Numbered from the stretch's first letter, positions 8,713 through 17,124 are shown. The stretch is 64,000 bases of DNA from Salinicola halophilus (GCF_003206155.1 NZ_PZJV01000002.1:372001-436000), one strand, 5' to 3'. Program-made: numbers and translations. The notes: generated by a model from the sequence alone, not told the origin.

Positions 8713-8936
8713 CGATGTAAGCTGACTTGCTGGCTTCATGGATGAAGCAAAGGATTCAAGCGAGTCGAACAAGTAATCAAGGATGGTTACCGAACCCGAC
8801 ACCGCCAGGAAGGCGAGATAAGGGTTTCGATATACAGCGCCGCACGCCAAGAGGGTCAGGATGACTCGGAACAGGACGGGATGTCCGGGCGCTAGCGGCT
8901 CTCTAGAGGCGGGCCATTACGATGGCCCGCCTTTTT
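8713..8936 (+). ncRNA. CsrB/RsmZ-like CsrA-sequestering small RNA, copy 1
   Basis: About 224 nt between a promoter candidate and a strong terminator. It holds eight GGA triplets, five in the loops of predicted hairpins: GCTTCA-TGGA-TGAAGC (8733-8748), GTAATC-AAGGAT-GGTTAC (8773-8790), CGCC-AGGAA-GGCG (8803-8815), GTCA-GGA-TGAC (8855-8865) and GGAC-GGGAT-GTCC (8874-8886). A 5' hairpin GTAAG-CTGA-CTTGC lies at 8717-8730. Loop-displayed GGA is the recognition element of CsrA/RsmA, and runs of such hairpins define CsrB, CsrC and RsmX/Y/Z. Like those RNAs it would titrate CsrA and relieve its repression of target mRNAs. The structure is seen; the function is inferred. Confidence 0.7.
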
Positions 8937-8940
8937 CTTT
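8908..8940 (+). terminator. Rho-independent terminator of CsrB-like RNA 1
   Basis: A perfect 10-bp stem, GGCGGGCCAT (8908-8917), TACG tetraloop, ATGGCCCGCC (8922-8931), then TTTTTCTTT. It ends a plus-strand transcript with no coding region before it. Confidence 0.9.
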
Positions 8941-9096
8941 TCCGCTTCATCGATTATTGGGGTTGAGTTCTCGATCTCGCCACCCGATATCAGAGGGTGA
9001 CTAGGCGAAAGTTTCTGTAATCGCCAAGATGGTCTAGCTTGAAAGATGCCGCGCTGAAAGCGGTGTCCCTTACATCAGATACAAAAGGAACTTGCT

Positions 9097-9492
9097 ATGA
9101 AAAAGGGTATTGCAGCCGTTACCGCCACGACCTTCATGCTGCTGATGGGCGGCGCAGGCATCGCCCAGGCGCAGGACACGGCTGGCACGCAGTCCAGCGA
9201 CGGCGCTGGCAACATGAATGAGAGCGCCGGTCACAGCGACGCGATGAACGACTCTCTGGATTCCAACACTGAAGCGATGGAAGGCGGTTCCGGCGTTACC
9301 AACCAGAGCGACGCTTCCGACCCGGGCAACATGGGTGAAGACGCCGGTCGGAGCGATGCAGAGGAAGAATCGCTCGAAGCCGTCGAGTCCGACACTGATG
9401 AGAAGACGAACATCGACGACAGCGAAGCGCTCGACGATCTCAACGCAGATGGTCAAAGCGACGCGGCTGGCGATGCTATCGAAAGCCAGTAA
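9097..9492 (+). CDS. Small exported acidic protein, function unknown
   Basis: A 131-residue protein I do not recognise. It begins with a Sec signal peptide (KK, a hydrophobic stretch, then AQAQ at about 23-26). The mature part of about 105 residues is very acidic, rich in Asp, Glu, Ser, Asn and Gly, and has no Cys or aromatic residues. It contains an imperfect duplication: GNMNESAGHSDAMNDSLDS and GNMGEDAGRSDAEEESLEA. This composition fits a soluble, probably disordered periplasmic or secreted protein of a halophile. AAGGA precedes the ATG at 9097 and a strong terminator follows. It stands alone between two CsrB-like RNAs. Confidence 0.8.
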   Translation: MKKGIAAVTATTFMLLMGGAGIAQAQDTAGTQSSDGAGNMNESAGHSDAMNDSLDSNTEAMEGGSGVTNQSDASDPGNMGEDAGRSDAEEESLEAVESDTDEKTNIDDSEALDDLNADGQSDAAGDAIESQ

Positions 9493-9539
9493 AGCCTAAG
9501 TCGGATTGGTTCGAAAGAGCCAGACTGGTTCGAAAAAGG

Positions 9540-9563
9540 GGCGCCTCCTCGGCGCCTTTTTTT
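9540..9563 (+). terminator. Rho-independent terminator after the acidic protein gene
   Basis: GGCGCC (9540-9545), loop TCCTC, GGCGCC (9551-9556), followed by seven T. It lies 47 bp after the stop. Confidence 0.85.
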
Positions 9564-9674
9564 ATGTCTGGCTTTTGCGATCTGGCGCCTCAGATGCCGA
9601 AGCGTTGCAACGCCTATCCGACTTCGGCCACGCCATGGGTATTTTACTGTTACGCAAAGATACAAATATCGAGC

Positions 9675-10014
9675 CATTAGTTCACGTGGATCAATTCGTC
9701 TCATGCCGAAAAGGTTCACTGTGTGCAGGCGTTGCCAGGATGGCACGCTCAAGGATGACCGCCGGTAGGCGGGTGGGTCGCTGGAAGCGGCGCAGTAAGC
9801 AAGGAAAAGAGTCGCGGGATGCAATGACTCGAGAGCACGCAGGAAGCGTCGATCAGGGAAGGAAGCTGCAGGAAGCAGCCACGTAATAGGGAATGTCGCA
9901 GGGAGCGACCGGCCACACGGATGACGCCGGATTCACAGGGAAGCATGGCCGGATGCCGTGATGTCACAGCAGGGATACAGCGCTCTTGAGGGTTCGTCTG
10001 CCGGCCCCTCTTTT
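9675..10014 (+). ncRNA. CsrB/RsmZ-like CsrA-sequestering small RNA, copy 2
   Basis: Sixteen GGA triplets lie within 238 nt (9738-9975), far more than chance. Many sit in hairpin loops: TGCC-AGGAT-GGCA (9733-9745), ACGC-AGGAA-GCGT (9837-9849), GCTGC-AGGAA-GCAGC (9865-9879), GTCGC-AGGGA-GCGAC (9895-9909) and CATGGC-CGGAT-GCCGTG (9944-9960, one wobble pair). This is the architecture of CsrB, with more sites than copy 1. The 3' end is a terminator-like hairpin at 9988-10010 followed by TTTT. The 5' end is uncertain: only a weak -10 candidate (TACAAA, 9661-9666) is visible, so the start is approximate. It would act with copy 1 as a sponge for CsrA/RsmA, as CsrB/CsrC and RsmY/RsmZ do. Confidence 0.7.
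9988..10014 (+). terminator. Terminator candidate of CsrB-like RNA 2
   Basis: GAGGG (9988-9992) pairs with CCCTC (10006-10010) around a 13-base loop, followed by TTTT. The stem is short, so this is weaker than the terminator of the first RNA. Confidence 0.5.
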
Positions 10015-10082
10015 CGCTGTGCTGTCGCTACGCATTCTTCTGACACTAGCGCCGATGGCGTTCGTCGACGGCGTCTATACGA

Positions 10083-10110
10083 TTGACTTCCCACCGCGGC
10101 TACGTAGAAT
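10083..10110 (+). promoter_or_regulatory. Promoter of tRNA-Leu
   Basis: TTGACT at 10083-10088 and TAGAAT at 10105-10110, 16 bp apart. A GC-rich stretch follows before the tRNA begins at 10128, like the discriminator of stable RNA promoters. Confidence 0.65.
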
Positions 10111-10127
10111 GAGCGCGCGCTTCACCC

Positions 10128-10212
10128 GCGGATGTGGTGGAATTGGTAGACACGCTAGATTTAGGTTCTAGTGCCGATAGGCGTGGGAGTTCGAGTCTCC
10201 CCATCCGCACCA
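10128..10212 (+). tRNA. tRNA-Leu (anticodon UAG)
   Basis: An 85-nt class II tRNA with encoded CCA. The acceptor stem GCGGATG pairs with CATCCGC (10202-10208). The anticodon arm is CTAGA-TTTAGGT-TCTAG, giving anticodon TAG, which reads CUA and other CUN codons. The long variable arm and the GTTCGAGTC T-arm are present. It corresponds to E. coli leuW. No integrase or element is visible at its 3' end. Confidence 0.97.
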
Positions 10213-10579
10213 AGAAGCCTCCCCCCCGTTTTAAATATCCATCCCCGAAGTTCGATCCTCGACCGCTCGTCTTGCATCGAATCTATCTCTGCTTGTCAGT
10301 TCGTCTCTCTCACCTCAGTGCACTCGTCATACCGTTGATGTCCTCATGGGCAGACGTACGTTCGTCTCCACCGTGGAACGCTTACCCGAAGCCGTCTGGC
10401 GGTGCGAGCTGGCGTTTAAACGCCAGTGTGCGGCGCTGGCTGCGGTCATGGCGTTACCTGACGGCGTCGCTCAAGTGCGAGCCGACCTTGCCGATCTTCA
10501 GTAGAGGTGGCGAATGGCCGTTTACGACGCGATGTCGAGCGAGTCGTATTCGAGGAGGTGACCGGTTCAGGGGCGCGGA
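10213..10579. other. Intergenic region between tRNA-Leu and comF
   Basis: Nothing firm here except the doubtful small ORF listed next. There is no clear hairpin terminator after the tRNA and no recognisable biotin genes, which flank comF in many gammaproteobacteria. Confidence 0.4.
10346..10504 (+). CDS. Doubtful small ORF (52 aa) upstream of comF
   Basis: The frame opens MGRRTFVSTVERLPEAVWRC and ends RADLADLQ. Its third codon positions are GC-rich and the translation looks amphipathic and protein-like. There is no good ribosome binding site and I recognise no family. It could be a small protein, a remnant of a longer gene, or chance. Confidence 0.2.
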   Translation: MGRRTFVSTVERLPEAVWRCELAFKRQCAALAAVMALPDGVAQVRADLADLQ

Positions 10580-11368
10580 ATGGATCTCATTGGCGCACGT
10601 ATCTGGAGAAGGGCGCGGTGGCTGAGCCTGCGTCTCGGCGACGGGCTGCGTCGAGCGCTGCCGGGCTACTGCGCATTCTGTCTGACGCCGGTTCGCGGCG
10701 GTGAAGCTTGGTGCACGGCGTGTTATCGAGAGCTCCCCTGGAACTCTCGAGCTTGCCGACGCTGTGCCGAGCCGCTCCCAGGCTCGCCGGTCAACGCCGT
10801 CGAGTGCGGGCGCTGTCTCAAGCGCTTGCCGGCGTTCGATACGGCGTTCGTTCCCCTACGCTACGAATCGCATCTGACATCTCTCGTACATCGGTTCAAG
10901 TTTTCGGCTGACCCTCGCGCCGGCGAAGTGCTGATGAGCCTGCTGGCGACGGCCTGTCGTGGCGAAATGTCGCCGCTGAGCGAAACGTGGCGGCAGGCAG
11001 GCGCGGTCAGTGCGCCGCGTCCGGCCATCGTGGGTGTGCCGGGTCAGCGGGAGCGAACTCGAGAGCGCGGATTCGATCATGTCGCCTGGCTCGCCCGACG
11101 GCTGAGTGAACGGCTGGCGTTACCGGTACATTCCGCGACCCGTCAGCGCGAGACGCCGACACAGCGCGGTCTCGATCGGCGGGCGCGCCGGCGCAACGTC
11201 GGCGGGGCATTTCTTGTGCAGGAGCGTCTACCGCCCGTGGTCATCGTGCTCGATGATGTCATGACCACTGGCGCGACGCTCGATTCGCTGGCCCAGGCGT
11301 GTCACGCAGCGGGCGCCGAGCGAGTCGTCGCGCTGGCGTGCGCGCGCACGCCGTCCGGACGGATCTGA
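10580..11368 (+). CDS. comF: ComF family phosphoribosyltransferase-like protein
   Basis: Related to ComF/GntX, needed for DNA uptake in competent bacteria; the biochemical role is not settled. Of 262 residues, the N-terminal part carries a zinc-ribbon set of Cys pairs (CAFC, CTAC, CRRC, CGRC between about 30 and 75). The C-terminal type I phosphoribosyltransferase domain ends in the PRPP motif VVIVLDDVMTTGATL (about 220-234). The ATG at 10580 has AGGGG upstream at workable spacing. It is followed closely by srkA, with no obvious co-function. Confidence 0.9.
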   Translation: MDLIGARIWRRARWLSLRLGDGLRRALPGYCAFCLTPVRGGEAWCTACYRELPWNSRACRRCAEPLPGSPVNAVECGRCLKRLPAFDTAFVPLRYESHLTSLVHRFKFSADPRAGEVLMSLLATACRGEMSPLSETWRQAGAVSAPRPAIVGVPGQRERTRERGFDHVAWLARRLSERLALPVHSATRQRETPTQRGLDRRARRRNVGGAFLVQERLPPVVIVLDDVMTTGATLDSLAQACHAAGAERVVALACARTPSGRI

Positions 11369-11411
11369 TAGCATCGGTCGCCCATCCCGATCGCGTCAGC
11401 CCGAGGTTCAG

Positions 11412-12398
11412 ATGATCGCCAACACCCCGCATCCTTTCGAGACGCTGACGCCACAGCGGGTCGTGGAGTCCATCGAGTCGCTGGGGCTGTGGCTGCCGGG
11501 GGAGCCGTTCGCCCTCAATAGCTACGAGAATCGCGTCTATTCGGTGACCGACGACGATCGGCGGCGCTGGGTGGCCAAGTTCTATCGTCCGGGCCGCTGG
11601 AGCGATGCGCAGATCCTCGAGGAGCACGCCTTTCTTGCCGAGCTTGCCGAGGCCGACGTCTCAGCGGGTAGCGTCTGGGCCGATGCCAATGGTCGAACGC
11701 TGCATGAAGTCGACGGTTTTCGCTTTTCGCTGTTCGCGCACGTCTCGGGGCAGGCGCCGGAACTCGACAACCCCGAGCATCTGTTCGCCCTCGGCGCTCT
11801 TATCGGTCGCATTCACGCCGTCGCGCGGTCCCGCGCCTTCGATCAGCGTCCGGTCTTCGACATTCCCTCGATGGTCGAGGAGAGCCGCGAGCGCGTGGTC
11901 GGTGCCCGCTGGCTCGACGCTCGCCAACGCCAGGCCTACGAGCGCACGCTCGATGCGCTGGCGCCGCTCATGCAGGCCCGTGCCTGGCCGGCGAGCGCGC
12001 TACAGCGCGTGCACGGCGACTGCCATCTGGGCAACATGCTGGGGCGCGACGACCGCTTCGCCCTGGTCGACTTCGATGACTGCGCCATGGCGCCGGCCAT
12101 CCAGGATCTCTGGATGCTACTGACGGCACAGACGCCGGAAGAGTGGCAGATGCAGCTATCGGAGGTGATCGAAGGCTACGAGGAGTCGATCGAGTTCGAT
12201 CGTCGCGAGCTCGAGTGGATCGAGACCCTGCGTACCCTGCGCCTGATTCGTCATACTGCCTGGCTGACCGCGCGCTGGGACGATCCGGCATTTCCGCGCG
12301 CTTTTCCGTACGTGGCGGAGTCCGCCTACTGGGACCAGCACATTCGAACGCTGGAGCAGCAGCGCTTCGCACTGGACGACTCGCGCTGGCTCGTCTGA
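11412..12398 (+). CDS. srkA: Stress response serine/threonine protein kinase SrkA (YihE)
   Basis: Cytosolic kinase of the aminoglycoside phosphotransferase-like fold that in E. coli protects against stress-induced death. The 328-residue length fits the family. The N-terminal lobe has the conserved LNSYENRVYSV and VAKFYRPGRWS segments, the latter with the ATP-binding Lys. The catalytic loop is HGDCHLGNML and the metal-binding motif is LVDFDDC, followed by DLWML. Start at ATG 11412. E. coli srkA is followed by dsbA; that gene is not here. Confidence 0.93.
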   Translation: MIANTPHPFETLTPQRVVESIESLGLWLPGEPFALNSYENRVYSVTDDDRRRWVAKFYRPGRWSDAQILEEHAFLAELAEADVSAGSVWADANGRTLHEVDGFRFSLFAHVSGQAPELDNPEHLFALGALIGRIHAVARSRAFDQRPVFDIPSMVEESRERVVGARWLDARQRQAYERTLDALAPLMQARAWPASALQRVHGDCHLGNMLGRDDRFALVDFDDCAMAPAIQDLWMLLTAQTPEEWQMQLSEVIEGYEESIEFDRRELEWIETLRTLRLIRHTAWLTARWDDPAFPRAFPYVAESAYWDQHIRTLEQQRFALDDSRWLV

Positions 12399-12555
12399 CG
12401 TTGGAACGGCGCAATGGAAACAGAACCCGGGGACGTGCGGTCGCGAATCGATAGTGACTGGGCGCGAGTTTCGCTAGAATCCCCGCCATTCTAGATCGGC
12501 TGGATGCCGGCAACGTCTGGCGCCAGCCTCGGCAGCGATTCGACAGGGCAGCGAC

Positions 12556-13113
12556 ATGACCGATCAACTGGCAGGCCACTACCGCGGGATTCTCGAGAAG
12601 CTGGGAGAAGACCCCGATCGCGAAGGCCTGCGCAATACCCCCGAACGGGCCGCCAAGGCGATGCAGTTCCTGACCCAGGGCTACGGGCAGTCGCTGGAGG
12701 CACTGGTCAACGGCGCCGTGTTCGCCTCCGATACCGACGAGATGGTGGTCGTCAAGGACGTCGAGATGTACTCGATGTGCGAACACCACGTGCTGCCGTT
12801 CATCGGCAAGTGCCATATCGCCTATCTGCCTCAGGGCAAGGTGCTCGGGCTCTCCAAATTCGCGCGCATCGTCGACATGTACGCCCGTCGCCTGCAGATC
12901 CAGGAGAATCTCACCCGTGAGATCGCCGAGGCCGTCATGCAGGTGACCGGTGCGCGCGGCGTCGGTGTCATCGTCGAGGCGCAGCACATGTGCATGATGA
13001 TGCGCGGGGTCGAGAAGCAGAATTCGAGCATGAAGACATCGGTCATGCTCGGCAGCTTCCGCAAGAACCAGACGACGCGTCAGGAGTTTCTGATGCTGGT
13101 CAACAATCGCTGA
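12556..13113 (+). CDS. folE: GTP cyclohydrolase I (type IA)
   Basis: Converts GTP to 7,8-dihydroneopterin triphosphate, first step of tetrahydrofolate synthesis and of the queuosine precursor route. The 185-residue protein is normal length. Zinc ligands are in place: Cys75 and His78 in the [10 protein letters not shown] motif and Cys146 in QHMCMMMRG. That makes it the zinc-dependent IA type, not the zinc-independent FolE2 type. Start at ATG 12556. A small membrane-protein gene follows after 47 bp. Confidence 0.96.
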   Translation: MTDQLAGHYRGILEKLGEDPDREGLRNTPERAAKAMQFLTQGYGQSLEALVNGAVFASDTDEMVVVKDVEMYSMCEHHVLPFIGKCHIAYLPQGKVLGLSKFARIVDMYARRLQIQENLTREIAEAVMQVTGARGVGVIVEAQHMCMMMRGVEKQNSSMKTSVMLGSFRKNQTTRQEFLMLVNNR

Positions 13114-13160
13114 GCGTGATCGCCGCGAGCCTGTCTTACAGCCATGAGTGAGGTGCCGTG

Positions 13161-13613
13161 ATGGATGGTCGACTCGACGCCTTCGACGACGAGACTCAGA
13201 CCGGAGAAGTGGTCGCCGGCGACGGGACACGCTACGCGTTCGATTTTTCGCAGTGGCGCGGTCGCGGCCTGCCACGGGTCGGCACTGCCGTGCGCTTCGA
13301 CGTGCGTGAGGGGCGCGCCGTGCAGGTCTTCGACCGGCCCCAGGCCCAGCAGCGCGCGACGACGACCCGGGATGCCGCCGGTCGGGCACGTGGCAAAAAG
13401 CTCTCCCACTGGGCGCTGGCGGCCTTCGTGATCGCCGTGGTCGGTTTCAGCGCCGGACGCTACGCACCGGTGGTCGAGATCGTTGCGCTGATACTGGCAT
13501 GGGTCGCCCTGCGTCAGGTACATCGGGCGCCGGAACGGTTACGGGGGCAGGCCTTGTCGGCCGTGGCCATCGTCATCGCGGTCGGTGTCACGCTCTGGTC
13601 GCAGTGGCCCTGA
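13161..13613 (+). CDS. Hypothetical protein: N-terminal OB-like domain plus two or three membrane helices
   Basis: 150 residues, not assigned to a known function. Residues 1-60 (…TGEVVAGDGTRYAFDFSQWRG split: GEVVAGDGTRYAFDFS then RVGTAVRFDVREGRAVQVF) resemble the cold-shock/OB-like modules found in front of membrane domains in Pseudomonas-type proteins. A basic linker (RARGKKLSH) leads to hydrophobic segments at about 85-105, 108-122 and 133-148. Either GTG 13158 or ATG 13161 could start it; I prefer the ATG because GAGG is better spaced from it. It may be co-transcribed with folE but no link in function is evident. Confidence 0.75.
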   Translation: MDGRLDAFDDETQTGEVVAGDGTRYAFDFSQWRGRGLPRVGTAVRFDVREGRAVQVFDRPQAQQRATTTRDAAGRARGKKLSHWALAAFVIAVVGFSAGRYAPVVEIVALILAWVALRQVHRAPERLRGQALSAVAIVIAVGVTLWSQWP

Positions 13614-13881
13614 CGCCTCGGCGTTCTTGCGTCATCCAATCTCTCCGCTGTCGCCATCCCTGCCGCGGTGTCAGACGCCACTGTCTTCACCACTGGCGTC
13701 GCTTTCGCGAACGCGCCATCCTGTGGGGGAATTCGCCGTCCGCACCTTGCCTGCCGAGGCCGATCCTTCGAGTGGCCTCGCCGCAAGGGGGTCGCTACCG
13801 GCTCGCCAGGGCAGGACGTTAGCGCTTCGGTCGGCTGGCTCCGTGCCAGGTCGGCCTGGATATCTAAGGAAGGAGTGAATC

Positions 13882-15351
13882 ATGCAGCCCGTCAACGAGA
13901 GCGCGCTTTTTCGACCCTACGCCTATATCGACGGTAACTGGGTCGCTGCGGACAGCGGCGAACAGATCGACGTCGACAACCCCTCGACCGGGGAGATTCT
14001 CGGTCGCATGCCCAAGCTCGGCCGCGCCGAAACCGAGCGCGCCATCGATGCGGCCGAGGCGGCCCTGCCCGGTTGGCGCAAGCATACCGCCCAGGAGCGG
14101 GCCGACATCCTGATGAAGTGGTACGAGCTGATGCTCGAGCACAAGGACGAGCTGGCCGCCATCATGACCGCCGAGCAAGGTAAGCCGGTCAAGGAAGCCG
14201 CCGGCGAGATCGTCTATGCCGCAAGCTTCATGCGCTGGTTTGCCGAAGAAGCGCGGCGAATCTACGGCGATACCATCCCCGCGGCCAGCGACAATCAGCG
14301 CATCGTCGTCACCAAGCAGCCGGTGGGGGTGGTCGGGGCGATCACACCGTGGAACTTCCCCGCGTCGATGATTACCCGCAAAGCGGCGGCCGCGCTGGCG
14401 GCGGGCTGCACCATCGTCGTCAAGCCGGCGAGCCAGACACCGTTTTCCGCCACTGCGCTTGCGGCCCTGGCCGAGAAGGCCGGCGTACCGCGCGGGGTCT
14501 TCAACGTCGTGCCGGGCAAGGCGAGCGATATCGCCAACGCGATGACCGAGTCGCCGATCGTGCGCAAGGTGACCTTCACCGGTTCCACCGAGGTCGGCAG
14601 CAAGCTGATGGCGAATGCCGCTCAGCACATCCAGAAGGTGTCGCTGGAGCTCGGCGGTAATGCCCCGTTCCTGGTCTTCGAAGACGCCGATCTGGACGCG
14701 GCCGTCGACGGTGCCATCGCCTCCAAGTTCCGCAATGCCGGCCAGACCTGTGTCTGCACCAACCGCTTCCTGGTCCAGTCGAGCGTGATCAACGCTTTCA
14801 GCGAGAAGCTGGCGGCCGCCATGAATAGCGAACTCAAGGTGGGCGACGGCTTCGAGGATGGCGTCAATATCGGCCCACTGATCGACGAAGATGCGGTAAC
14901 CAAGGTGAGCGATCACATCAAGGACGCCACCGACAAAGGGGCGGAGCTGCTGCTGGGCGGTCACGAGCATTCGCTCGGTGGGCGCTTCTTCTCGCCGACG
15001 CTGGTGAGTCACGCCACCCCGGAGATGAAGGTCGCGACCGAAGAGACCTTCGGGCCGCTGGCGGCCGTCTTCGCATTCGAGACCGAAGAGGAGGGCGTGC
15101 GCATGGCCAACGACACCCAGTTCGGCCTGGCCTCCTACTTCTACGCCCGAGACATGGGCCGCGTCTGGCGCGTCGCCGAGGCGCTGGAGTACGGCATGGT
15201 GGGCATCAATACCGGCCTGATCTCCAATGCCAGCGCGCCGTTCGGCGGCGTCAAGGCCTCCGGTCTCGGTCGCGAAGGGTCGAAGTACGGTCTCGACGAG
15301 TACCTCGAGATCAAGTACCTCTGCATCGATCTGGGTGCCAGCGAAGGCTGA
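13882..15351 (+). CDS. gabD: NAD(P)-dependent succinate-semialdehyde dehydrogenase
   Basis: Oxidises succinate semialdehyde to succinate at the end of the GABA shunt. A 489-residue aldehyde dehydrogenase: NAD(P)-binding segment TPWNFPASMITRK, glycine motif FTGSTEVG, catalytic Glu in LELGGNAP, nucleophile Cys290 with a second Cys at 292 (NAGQTCVCTNR). The Cys-x-Cys pair matches the redox switch known in E. coli GabD. A strong GGAAGGAG precedes the ATG. No gabT or gabP is adjacent. A bidirectional terminator follows. Glutarate semialdehyde is a possible alternative substrate. Confidence 0.92.
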   Translation: MQPVNESALFRPYAYIDGNWVAADSGEQIDVDNPSTGEILGRMPKLGRAETERAIDAAEAALPGWRKHTAQERADILMKWYELMLEHKDELAAIMTAEQGKPVKEAAGEIVYAASFMRWFAEEARRIYGDTIPAASDNQRIVVTKQPVGVVGAITPWNFPASMITRKAAAALAAGCTIVVKPASQTPFSATALAALAEKAGVPRGVFNVVPGKASDIANAMTESPIVRKVTFTGSTEVGSKLMANAAQHIQKVSLELGGNAPFLVFEDADLDAAVDGAIASKFRNAGQTCVCTNRFLVQSSVINAFSEKLAAAMNSELKVGDGFEDGVNIGPLIDEDAVTKVSDHIKDATDKGAELLLGGHEHSLGGRFFSPTLVSHATPEMKVATEETFGPLAAVFAFETEEEGVRMANDTQFGLASYFYARDMGRVWRVAEALEYGMVGINTGLISNASAPFGGVKASGLGREGSKYGLDEYLEIKYLCIDLGASEG

Positions 15352-15435
15352 GGGTTTTTTGCACTGCGTCCGGCCGCGGGTAGCCGAGGCCGGGCCGAAT
15401 TCGGGGGCAGTAAAAGCCCCCTGCGCCGGGTAAAC

Positions 15436-15469
15436 AAAACCGCCAGCGACGAATGTCGCTGGCGGTTTT
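15436..15469. terminator. Bidirectional terminator between gabD and purH
   Basis: A perfect 15-bp stem, AAAACCGCCAGCGAC, loop GAAT, GTCGCTGGCGGTTTT. Flanking A and T runs let it serve both convergent genes. Confidence 0.92.
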
Positions 15470-15508
15470 CTTTGAAGTGAGACTCGCGGCCGGCTTGCGG
15501 CTCGCGAC

Positions 15509-17110
15509 TTAGTGCCGGAAATGGCGCATGCCGGTGAACACCATGGCGATGCCGGCCTCGTTGGCGGCGGCGATCACCTCTTCGTCGCGCATCGAGCCGC
15601 CCGGCTGGATGACGGCGGTGATACCGGCGGCAGCGGCGTTGTCGAGGCCGTCGCGGAAGGGGAAGAAGGCATCGGATGCCATGACCGAGCCTGCGACTTC
15701 CAGGCCTGCCTGCTCGGCCTTGATGCCCGCGATCCGCGAGGAATTGATCCGGCTCATCTGGCCCGCGCCGACCCCGACGGTCTGACGCCCGCTGGCGTAG
15801 ACGATGGCGTTGGACTTGACGAACTTCGCCACTTTCCAGGCGAAGACCAGGTCGTTGAGTTCGCTCTCGGTGGGTGAGCGCTGAGTGACCACCTTCAAAT
15901 CCTCCGCATCGATCATGCCGGTGTCACGGCTCTGAACCAGCAGCCCGCCGTTGACGCGCTTGTAGTCCCAGCCTTCGCCGGTCTGCGTGGGCAGTTCGCC
16001 GCAGGCGAGCAGGCGCACGTTGGTCTTGCTGGCAACGGCGTCGCGGGCCGCCTGCGAGATGCTGGGCGCGATGATCACTTCGACGAACTGACGCGAGACG
16101 ATCGCCTGCGCGGTGTCGCCGTCGAGCTCACGGTTGAAGGCAATGATGCCGCCGAACGCCGACTCGCTGTCGGTGGCGAAAGCCAGATCGTAGGCGCGGC
16201 GGATGCCGCCCTCGCTGTCGGGCACGACCGCTACGCCACAGGGGTTGGCGTGTTTGACGATGACGCAGGCCGGCTTGGAGAAGGATTTGACGCACTCCAG
16301 CGCGGCGTCGGTGTCGGCGACGTTGTTGTACGACAGTGCCTTGCCCTGAAGCTGCCTGGCACTGGAGACACTCGCCTCGGTGTGATTCGGTTCGACGTAG
16401 AACGCGGCTTTCTGATGCGGGTTCTCGCCGTAACGCATCCCCTGTTTCTTGGTGAACTGCATCGACAGAGTACGCGGGAAGTTCGGCTCACCGTCGCCGA
16501 CGCGCTGGCCGAAGTAGTTGGCGATGGCGGCGTCATAGGCCGTCGTATGTTCGAACGCCTTGATGGCCAGGTCGAAACGCGTCGTCTGGCTCACCGCGCC
16601 GTCGTGGCTCGCCATGTCCTTGAGCACTCGCGAGTAGTCATCGGCCGACACGACGATGGTGGTGTAGGCATGGTTCTTGGCGCAGGAGCGCACCATCGTC
16701 GGTCCGCCGATGTCGATGTTCTCGATCGCGTCCTCGAGCGTGCAGTCTGGGTTCGCGACGGTCTGCTCGAAGGGGTAGAGATTGACCACTACCATGTCGA
16801 TCGGCGCGATGTCGTGCTCGGCCATCACCGCGTCGTCCTCACCGCGTCGGCCGAGAATGCCGCCGTGAATCTTCGGATGCAGCGTCTTCACCCGCCCGTC
16901 CATGATCTCGGGAAAACCGGTATGCGCAGACACCTCGGTTACCGCGATGCCATTCTCCTGCAGCAGGCGATAGGTACCGCCGGTGGAGAGAAGCTCGACG
17001 CCGCGCGAAGCGAGTTCCCGTGCGAAGTCGACTACGCCGGACTTGTCGGAGACGCTGAGCAGCGCGCGGCGTACGGGGCGGGGGGCGGAGGATGCAGCGG
17101 ATTGGGACAT
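15509..17110 (-). CDS. purH: Bifunctional AICAR formyltransferase / IMP cyclohydrolase
   Basis: Catalyses the last two steps of de novo purine synthesis, AICAR to FAICAR to IMP. The 533-residue length is standard. The N-terminal IMP cyclohydrolase (MGS-like) domain opens with [19 protein letters not shown] and holds STGGTYRLL; the C-terminal formyltransferase domain has [10 protein letters not shown] and the final [15 protein letters not shown]. Start MSQSAASS at 17110. Unlike E. coli, purD does not follow it. An array of six 16-bp repeats begins 14 bp upstream of the start, in the leader. Confidence 0.96.
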   Translation of the reverse strand: MSQSAASSAPRPVRRALLSVSDKSGVVDFARELASRGVELLSTGGTYRLLQENGIAVTEVSAHTGFPEIMDGRVKTLHPKIHGGILGRRGEDDAVMAEHDIAPIDMVVVNLYPFEQTVANPDCTLEDAIENIDIGGPTMVRSCAKNHAYTTIVVSADDYSRVLKDMASHDGAVSQTTRFDLAIKAFEHTTAYDAAIANYFGQRVGDGEPNFPRTLSMQFTKKQGMRYGENPHQKAAFYVEPNHTEASVSSARQLQGKALSYNNVADTDAALECVKSFSKPACVIVKHANPCGVAVVPDSEGGIRRAYDLAFATDSESAFGGIIAFNRELDGDTAQAIVSRQFVEVIIAPSISQAARDAVASKTNVRLLACGELPTQTGEGWDYKRVNGGLLVQSRDTGMIDAEDLKVVTQRSPTESELNDLVFAWKVAKFVKSNAIVYASGRQTVGVGAGQMSRINSSRIAGIKAEQAGLEVAGSVMASDAFFPFRDGLDNAAAAGITAVIQPGGSMRDEEVIAAANEAGIAMVFTGMRHFRH

Positions 17111-17124
17111 GCCAGGACACTCTT

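Noticed and set aside
8362-8850. Open frame of 162 codons on the minus strand
   Set aside because: It runs antisense through the first CsrB-like RNA, has no ribosome binding site and no recognisable domain.
9506-9886. Open frame of 126 codons on the plus strand
   Set aside because: It spans the terminator of the acidic protein gene and most of the second RNA, and its translation is basic low-complexity noise.
10128-10579. tRNA-Leu as an integration site for a mobile element
   Set aside because: No integrase, no direct repeat of the tRNA 3' end and no shift in composition were seen downstream; comF and srkA follow normally.
10134-10625. Open frame of 163 codons on the plus strand starting MVELVDTLDLGSS
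   Set aside because: Its beginning is the translated tRNA-Leu gene, a well-known annotation artefact, and the rest has no RBS or protein-like composition.
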